From NCBI GenBank assembly GCA_964457335.1, contig CAYWGD010000002.1, positions 124,001 through 188,000 of the forward strand: a stretch of 64,000 nucleotides of DNA. Reading direction: 5' to 3'. The notes beneath the pieces were generated by a model. That model saw only the letters and a list, made by a program, of their open reading frames with translations, made no database searches and was not told where the DNA came from. The DNA is from CAJBVW01 sp964457335 (GTDB lineage: Bacteria > Myxococcota_A > UBA796 > SXON01). Positions 57,271 to 64,000 of the stretch are shown in pieces; position 1 is the stretch's first letter; each line of letters opens with the position of its first letter. The position numbers and the translations under genes are program-made.

Positions 57271-58812
57271 CTACGACGGCGGGGTGGGAGGTGTGACAAC
57301 GCGGCGGTTGCGGATCGCGAGGAGCAGCGCTCCGGCCCCGACGAGGCTCGCCAGCATCGGGAACCAGCCGCCCCAGGTGCGGTAGGGCGTCTCGAACTTC
57401 GCCATGCGGATGGGGACCACCTGGGCCACGTCGGTGTAGGGCGACGTGTAGACGGGGATGTCCCCGTGCGGCTCCACCACCATGCTGACGCCGGTGTAGG
57501 CGATGCGGAGCATGGGGCGGCCGAGCTCGACCGCGTGCACCGCCGCCAGCATCGCGTGCTGGTGCGGCGCCGCGGTGTCCCCGAACCAGCCGTCGTTCGT
57601 GATGTTCACGAAGAGGTCGGCGTCCATGAGTCGGCGCATCTGGTGCTCGAGGATGGCCTCGTAGCAGATGGGCGTCGTGAACGTGAAGCGCCCGGTGTCG
57701 AAGATCTTCGGGTCGGTGCCGGCCCGGAAGTTCCCGACGCCCTCGATGTAGTCGCGGAGGTAGCTGACCGGCCAGGGCAGGTACTCGCCGAACGGGAGCG
57801 GGACCATCTTGTCGTAGCGGCCGCGGATCTCGCCGTCGCGGCCGAAGAGGTACGCCGAGTTCCAGCTGGCACGGCGGCCGTCGGGGTCCCGCTCGAAGGT
57901 GCCGCCGCCGACGAGGAAGTCGAAGCCGCCCTGGCGCGAGAGGGAGGAGAAGATCTCCTTCACCTTGCCCTCGTTCGGGTTGTAGCCGATCGAGCCCTCG
58001 GGCCAGACCACGAGGTCGGGCCGTTCGGAGGCGACCTGGCTCGTGAGCTTCATCCAGGACTTCAGCACGTCGGAGCCGCGGTCCTGGAGGCGCGTGACCA
58101 TCGAGACGTGCTGCTGGAGCAGGCTGGCGCGCACGACCGGCGCGGCGGCGAGGGCCTCCTCGACGCGCTGGTGGCGCCAGGCGCCGAAGCCCAGGTTCGC
58201 GAGCCACAACGCGGCGACCGCGACGACGGCGGGGACGGGCACGCGCGTGCCCTCGCGACGGGCGATGATCAGCTCGGCCAGCGCGGCGTTCACGAGGATG
58301 ACCAGGAACGAGACGCCCATGGCGCCGAACACGCTGGAGAGCTGCCAGACCCAGGGGACGCGGTACTGGCCGACGCCCTGGTAGTAGGGGAAGAGCGCCG
58401 GCTGGAGGTACTCCATGCCGACCCACACCGCGGGGAAGAGGAAGATCCAGGCGGCGCCGAAGCGGGCGCGGAGCGGGTGGATCGCCATGGCGACGAGGCC
58501 GTAGGGCAGGCCCCAGACCGCCGCGAAGAGCACGACGATGAGCGCGGCGACGACGAGCGGGATGTTCGAGAAGATCGTGATCGTCTGGGCGAGCCAGAAG
58601 AACAGGCAGAAGACCCCGGAGAAGCCGCAGAGGTAGCCCAGCTTGAAGTTCGTGCGCGCCTCGCCGGGGCGGAGCGCCCAGAAGAGCGGGACGAAGGTCA
58701 CCCAGTGGAGCCACGCGAGGCCGAACGGGGGCGAGACCAGCATGAGGACGAGGCCGGACGTGAGCGCCGCGAGCGTGCGCGGCAGCGTGGCCCGGGAGAG
58801 GAGGGGGCTCAT
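57271..58812 (-). CDS. lnt: Apolipoprotein N-acyltransferase
   Basis: Adds the third acyl chain to lipoproteins in the inner membrane, essential to lipoprotein sorting. 513 aa, the usual length. About seven N-terminal membrane helices, then a nitrilase-fold domain with the catalytic triad: Glu in VVWPEGS, Lys in YDKMVPLPFGEYLP, and Cys in PICYE. The final membrane helix (ASLVGAGALLLAI) closes the protein. The window encodes many lipoproteins that use this enzyme. It starts 7 bp after the enoyl-CoA hydratase stop, so the two may share a transcript. Confidence 0.95.
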   Translation of the reverse strand: MSPLLSRATLPRTLAALTSGLVLMLVSPPFGLAWLHWVTFVPLFWALRPGEARTNFKLGYLCGFSGVFCLFFWLAQTITIFSNIPLVVAALIVVLFAAVWGLPYGLVAMAIHPLRARFGAAWIFLFPAVWVGMEYLQPALFPYYQGVGQYRVPWVWQLSSVFGAMGVSFLVILVNAALAELIIARREGTRVPVPAVVAVAALWLANLGFGAWRHQRVEEALAAAPVVRASLLQQHVSMVTRLQDRGSDVLKSWMKLTSQVASERPDLVVWPEGSIGYNPNEGKVKEIFSSLSRQGGFDFLVGGGTFERDPDGRRASWNSAYLFGRDGEIRGRYDKMVPLPFGEYLPWPVSYLRDYIEGVGNFRAGTDPKIFDTGRFTFTTPICYEAILEHQMRRLMDADLFVNITNDGWFGDTAAPHQHAMLAAVHAVELGRPMLRIAYTGVSMVVEPHGDIPVYTSPYTDVAQVVPIRMAKFETPYRTWGGWFPMLASLVGAGALLLAIRNRRVVTPPTPPS

Positions 58813-58819
58813 TTCGATC

Positions 58820-59611
58820 TCAGTCGCTCCAGCGGGGCGCCCGCTTCTCGCGGAAGGCGGCGACGCCTTCGCTGGCCTCGCCGCTCACGAGCGCGAGGAC
58901 CCCGGCGCGCGTCTCGACCGACAGGGCCTCGTCGAGGCCCAGGTCGGCGGCGACGCGCACCGCGTTGAGGGCCAGCCGGACGGCCATCGGCCCGTTGCCC
59001 ACGATGTCACCGGCGGCGGCCCGCGCGGCGGCGAGGGCCGTGCCCGCGGGCACGACGCGCTCGATGACGCCGAGGCGGTAGGCCTCCTCGGCGTCGACGC
59101 GGCGGCCGGTGCACACGAGGTCGGCCGCGCGGCCGGGGCCGACGAGGCGGGTGAGGCGCGCGCACCCCCCGAGGTCGGGGATCATGCCGATGCGCACCTC
59201 GGGCAGGCCGAGGCTCGCGCCGGCACTCGCGATCCGAATGTCGCAGGCCAGGGCGACCTCGAGCCCGCCGCCGACGCACGCGCCCTCGATGGCGGCGATG
59301 GTGGGGCAGGGGAGGTCGGCGAGCGCCTGCACGCAGGCCTTGAGCTCGCGGATGAGGTCCTGGGCCGCGCGCTCGTCCCCGTTCACGATGGCGGGCGTGG
59401 CCGCGGCCAGGATGGCCTCGTCGGCCGCCAGGTCCATCCCCGAGCAGAAGTGCCCGCCCGCGCCCGTCACGATGACGACGCGCGCTCCCTCGGCCTCGCG
59501 AGCGGCCGCTCCCAGCTGGCGCCACATCGCGAGGTCGAGCGCGTTGCGCCGTTCCGGGCGATCGAGCGTGAGGACGGCGACACCTTCGGAGACCTGGAGG
59601 GTGACTGGCAT
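58820..59611 (-). CDS. Enoyl-CoA hydratase/isomerase family protein
   Basis: 263 aa crotonase. Oxyanion-hole GHFCSGMDLAA (~53-63) and IEGACVGGGLEVALACD (~106-122). Both catalytic Glu are conserved, in GGGLE and LPEVRIG, by analogy with rat hydratase E144 and E164, so hydration of enoyl-CoA is feasible. The substrate could be fatty-acid or branched acyl-CoA. Start ATG at 59611 has no Shine-Dalgarno but TACCTT 12 nt upstream. Ends 7 bp before lnt. Confidence 0.92.
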   Translation of the reverse strand: MPVTLQVSEGVAVLTLDRPERRNALDLAMWRQLGAAAREAEGARVVIVTGAGGHFCSGMDLAADEAILAAATPAIVNGDERAAQDLIRELKACVQALADLPCPTIAAIEGACVGGGLEVALACDIRIASAGASLGLPEVRIGMIPDLGGCARLTRLVGPGRAADLVCTGRRVDAEEAYRLGVIERVVPAGTALAAARAAAGDIVGNGPMAVRLALNAVRVAADLGLDEALSVETRAGVLALVSGEASEGVAAFREKRAPRWSD

Positions 59612-59617
59612 CCGCCC

Positions 59618-59623
59618 AAGGTA
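59618..59623 (-). promoter_or_regulatory. Candidate leaderless -10 element of the enoyl-CoA hydratase gene
   Basis: TACCTT on the - strand (forward AAGGTA); T 12 nt before the ATG at 59611. No Shine-Dalgarno. Confidence 0.5.
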
Positions 59624-59716
59624 TCCCGTCGTGGGGGGAGCGCGGTGGCCCTGGGGCCGCTGCGATCGCGGCAGCGTCCGACCGGGGTTCGCGACGCGCC
59701 AGGGCCAAAACGCCGC

Positions 59717-59743
59717 GGAGCCGGCGTGGGGTACGCCGGCTCC
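59717..59743 (-). terminator. Terminator-like hairpin after groEL
   Basis: Perfect 11-bp stem GGAGCCGGCGT / ACGCCGGCTCC with a 5-nt loop, followed on the - strand by GCGGCGTTTTGG. The T-run is only four and is 6 bp from the stem, so the intrinsic terminator is weak, but position (25 bp after the groEL stop) supports it. Confidence 0.65.
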
Positions 59744-59767
59744 GGGTCGTGACGGTCGGAGGAGGAC

Positions 59768-61429
<1,662 letters not shown>

Positions 61430-61463
61430 GTGGATGGTCTCCAGGTGTGGGGGGAGCGAGGGG

Positions 61464-61754
61464 CTACTTGTCGAGGACGGCGAGGACGTCCTCTTCACGG
61501 AGGATGATGTGCTCCTCCCCGTCGAGCTTGATCTCGTCCCCGGTGTACTTGCCGAAGAGGACGCGGTCCCCGACCTTGAGCGTCATCGGACGGATCTTGC
61601 CGTCCTCGAGCGCGCGGCCGGAACCGACGGCGATCACCTCGGCCTCCTGGGGCTTCTCCTTGGCGGTGTCGGGGATGATGAGGCCCCCGGCGCTCTTGTT
61701 CTCGGTGGTGACGCGCTTGACCAGCACGCGATCGTAGAGCGGACGGAACTTCAT
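61464..61754 (-). CDS. groS: Co-chaperonin GroES (Hsp10)
   Basis: 96 aa, cap of the GroEL chamber. Conserved FRPLYDRVLVKRV start, mobile loop ENKSAGGLIIPDTAKEKPQ (~18-36), and GDRVLFGKYTGDEI. GGAG before the ATG. First gene of groES-groEL; divergent from dnaK across 556 bp. Confidence 0.98.
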   Translation of the reverse strand: MKFRPLYDRVLVKRVTTENKSAGGLIIPDTAKEKPQEAEVIAVGSGRALEDGKIRPMTLKVGDRVLFGKYTGDEIKLDGEEHIILREEDVLAVLDK

Positions 61755-61845
61755 GGGTCGGACTCCGTGGAAGCAGGATTCGCTGGCGCCGCGGGGCGGC
61801 GCGCAGGGGTGGGTCGAGGACGACCCGGACCCGAGTGGGCGAAGG

Positions 61846-61872
61846 GGTAGACACCTGCCTGACGACCGTCAA
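61846..61872 (-). promoter_or_regulatory. Candidate groES-groEL promoter
   Basis: On the - strand TTGACG (61872-61867), 15-bp spacer, TCTACC (61851-61846). The transcript would have a leader of about 85 nt. Sequence prediction only. Confidence 0.5.
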
Positions 61873-61899
61873 CGTCCAGCTTCGCGTTTTTGATGCGGA

Positions 61900-61935
61900 C
61901 GGCGTGGGAGCAGCCGAATTGCCGCTCCCACGCCG
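61900..61935. promoter_or_regulatory. 12-bp perfect inverted repeat upstream of the groES promoter
   Basis: CGGCGTGGGAGC (61900-61911), 12-bp spacer, GCTCCCACGCCG (61924-61935). It begins 28 bp upstream of the -35 box and is centred about 45 bp from it. Fits an operator for a dimeric or tetrameric regulator. It is not CIRCE. Confidence 0.6.
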
Positions 61936-62074
61936 CCATCCCGGGACCCGGCTGGGGTCAGGGCTGTTCGGAAGAGACGCCGAGGCCCGGGGCCAGACAG
62001 GCAAGCAAGAATCATGCCGCTTGGCGGTCCCGATGCGCCTGCGCTTCGCCGACGCGCGCCGGCAGTCTGGAGGA

Positions 62075-62103
62075 TTGCTGATAAGCAGGCATGAACCTAT
62101 ACT
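62075..62103 (+). promoter_or_regulatory. Candidate distal dnaK promoter
   Basis: TTGCTG (62075-62080), 17-bp spacer, TATACT (62098-62103; five of six to TATAAT). The transcript would start about 200 bp before dnaK. Confidence 0.6.
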
Positions 62104-62183
62104 TCGGTCAGGCGTCACCAGTTCGGGGGGCAGTAGGGGAGCGGCAAGGATGCCCGGCTCCCCGCCGGAGGTGTGTCCTCGGC

Positions 62184-62211
62184 TTGACGACGCAGAGGCG
62201 GGGATTAGCAT
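62184..62211 (+). promoter_or_regulatory. Candidate proximal dnaK promoter
   Basis: TTGACG (62184-62189), 16-bp spacer, TAGCAT (62206-62211), about 100 bp before the dnaK ATG. The -35 matches that of the groES promoter, so a shared sigma factor is possible. Confidence 0.5.
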
Positions 62212-62310
62212 CTGCGAGGCTTCGGCGCGCACGGCTGTGTGCGGGCCGATCAAGTAGCTTCTAGGTGAATTTCCGCGCTGCGGCGCCACTCGGAGAGGGA
62301 GGACGTTTCC

Positions 62311-64000
<1,690 letters not shown>

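Larger units (their letters stand above)
61755..62310. promoter_or_regulatory. 556-bp divergent heat-shock control region (groES / dnaK)
   Basis: No gene is convincing here. It holds a candidate groES promoter, a 12-bp inverted repeat next to it and two dnaK promoter candidates (all listed separately). I found no CIRCE element (TTAGCACTC-N9-GAGTGCTAA) and no sigma-32-like CCCCAT box. A more complex regulatory site seems to replace them. Confidence 0.6.

Noticed and set aside
61835..62257. 140-codon open frame in the groES/dnaK intergenic region
   Set aside because: It covers the promoter candidates and the inverted repeat, has no Shine-Dalgarno and gives a composition typical of chance frames.
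61755..62310. CIRCE / HrcA operator for groES or dnaK
   Set aside because: No TTAGCACTC-N9-GAGTGCTAA or near match was found on either strand; the inverted repeat at 61900 is different.

Overview
The window (about 70% G+C, one 10-N scaffold gap at 29330-29339) looks like chromosome of a Myxococcota (deltaproteobacterial) organism. The evidence is a set of lipoproteins with long Asp/Thr/Ser linkers, MopE-type metal-binding motifs, FG-GAP propellers, a MYXO-CTERM-like tail (Cys-Gly-Cys-Gly, hydrophobic stretch, Arg cluster), strong third-position G/C bias, and stand-alone signalling modules. I see no tRNA, rRNA, insertion sequence, integrase or CRISPR array.

Layout. 0-4.2 kb (- strand): a two-domain methyltransferase, exbB and exbD (proton-driven motor) and a beta-helix lipoprotein. 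4.3-14.7 kb (mostly +): a duplicated-domain MYXO-CTERM-like protein, helicase HrpB, a TPR protein and a TPR-AAA ATPase, L-asparaginase II (-), a small zincin-like protein, aat and prolyl aminopeptidase. 14.8-23.9 kb: a lone Flp pilin (+), then a - strand block read from 23.9 down to 15.0 kb: PAAR tip, Zn-ribbon methyltransferase, two gp5/VgrG-type spike proteins (one with a Gly-rich tail of more than 350 residues), a secreted protein, an XRE/SspB-like fusion, a clan GH-A hydrolase, a 52-residue acidic secreted peptide and a GH31 lipoprotein. 24-37.7 kb: secreted lipoproteins, an FAD/Rieske oxidoreductase, carboxypeptidase Taq, a nuclease-helicase fusion and a patatin. 37.8-50.5 kb: MFS transporter, phosphatase, FG-GAP lipoprotein, glgC, OmpA, hutI, cytosine deaminase, tatA, a lone receiver, a hydrolase and a pseudouridine synthase. 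50.5-64 kb: Lon-related protease, an ECF sigma / membrane anti-sigma-like / caspase operon, lnt, enoyl-CoA hydratase, and a heat-shock locus with groES-groEL divergent from dnaK, which runs off the right edge.

How it fits together. The genes are mostly envelope and cell-surface biology plus housekeeping. The units most likely to act as systems are the spike cassette (17.5-23.9 kb), the sigma/anti-sigma/caspase operon (54.5-57.3 kb), the ExbB-ExbD unit and the divergent chaperone locus.

Two genome-wide signals are visible in the raw DNA. First, twelve non-operonic genes have a TAnnnn hexamer starting 12-14 nt before the start codon (exactly 12 in nine of them) and mostly no Shine-Dalgarno, which is the layout of leaderless mRNAs. 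Second, a G/C-rich hairpin repeat of about 38-40 bp occurs six times: four copies just beyond stop codons and two read through in frame inside genes (hrpB and the anti-sigma-like gene).
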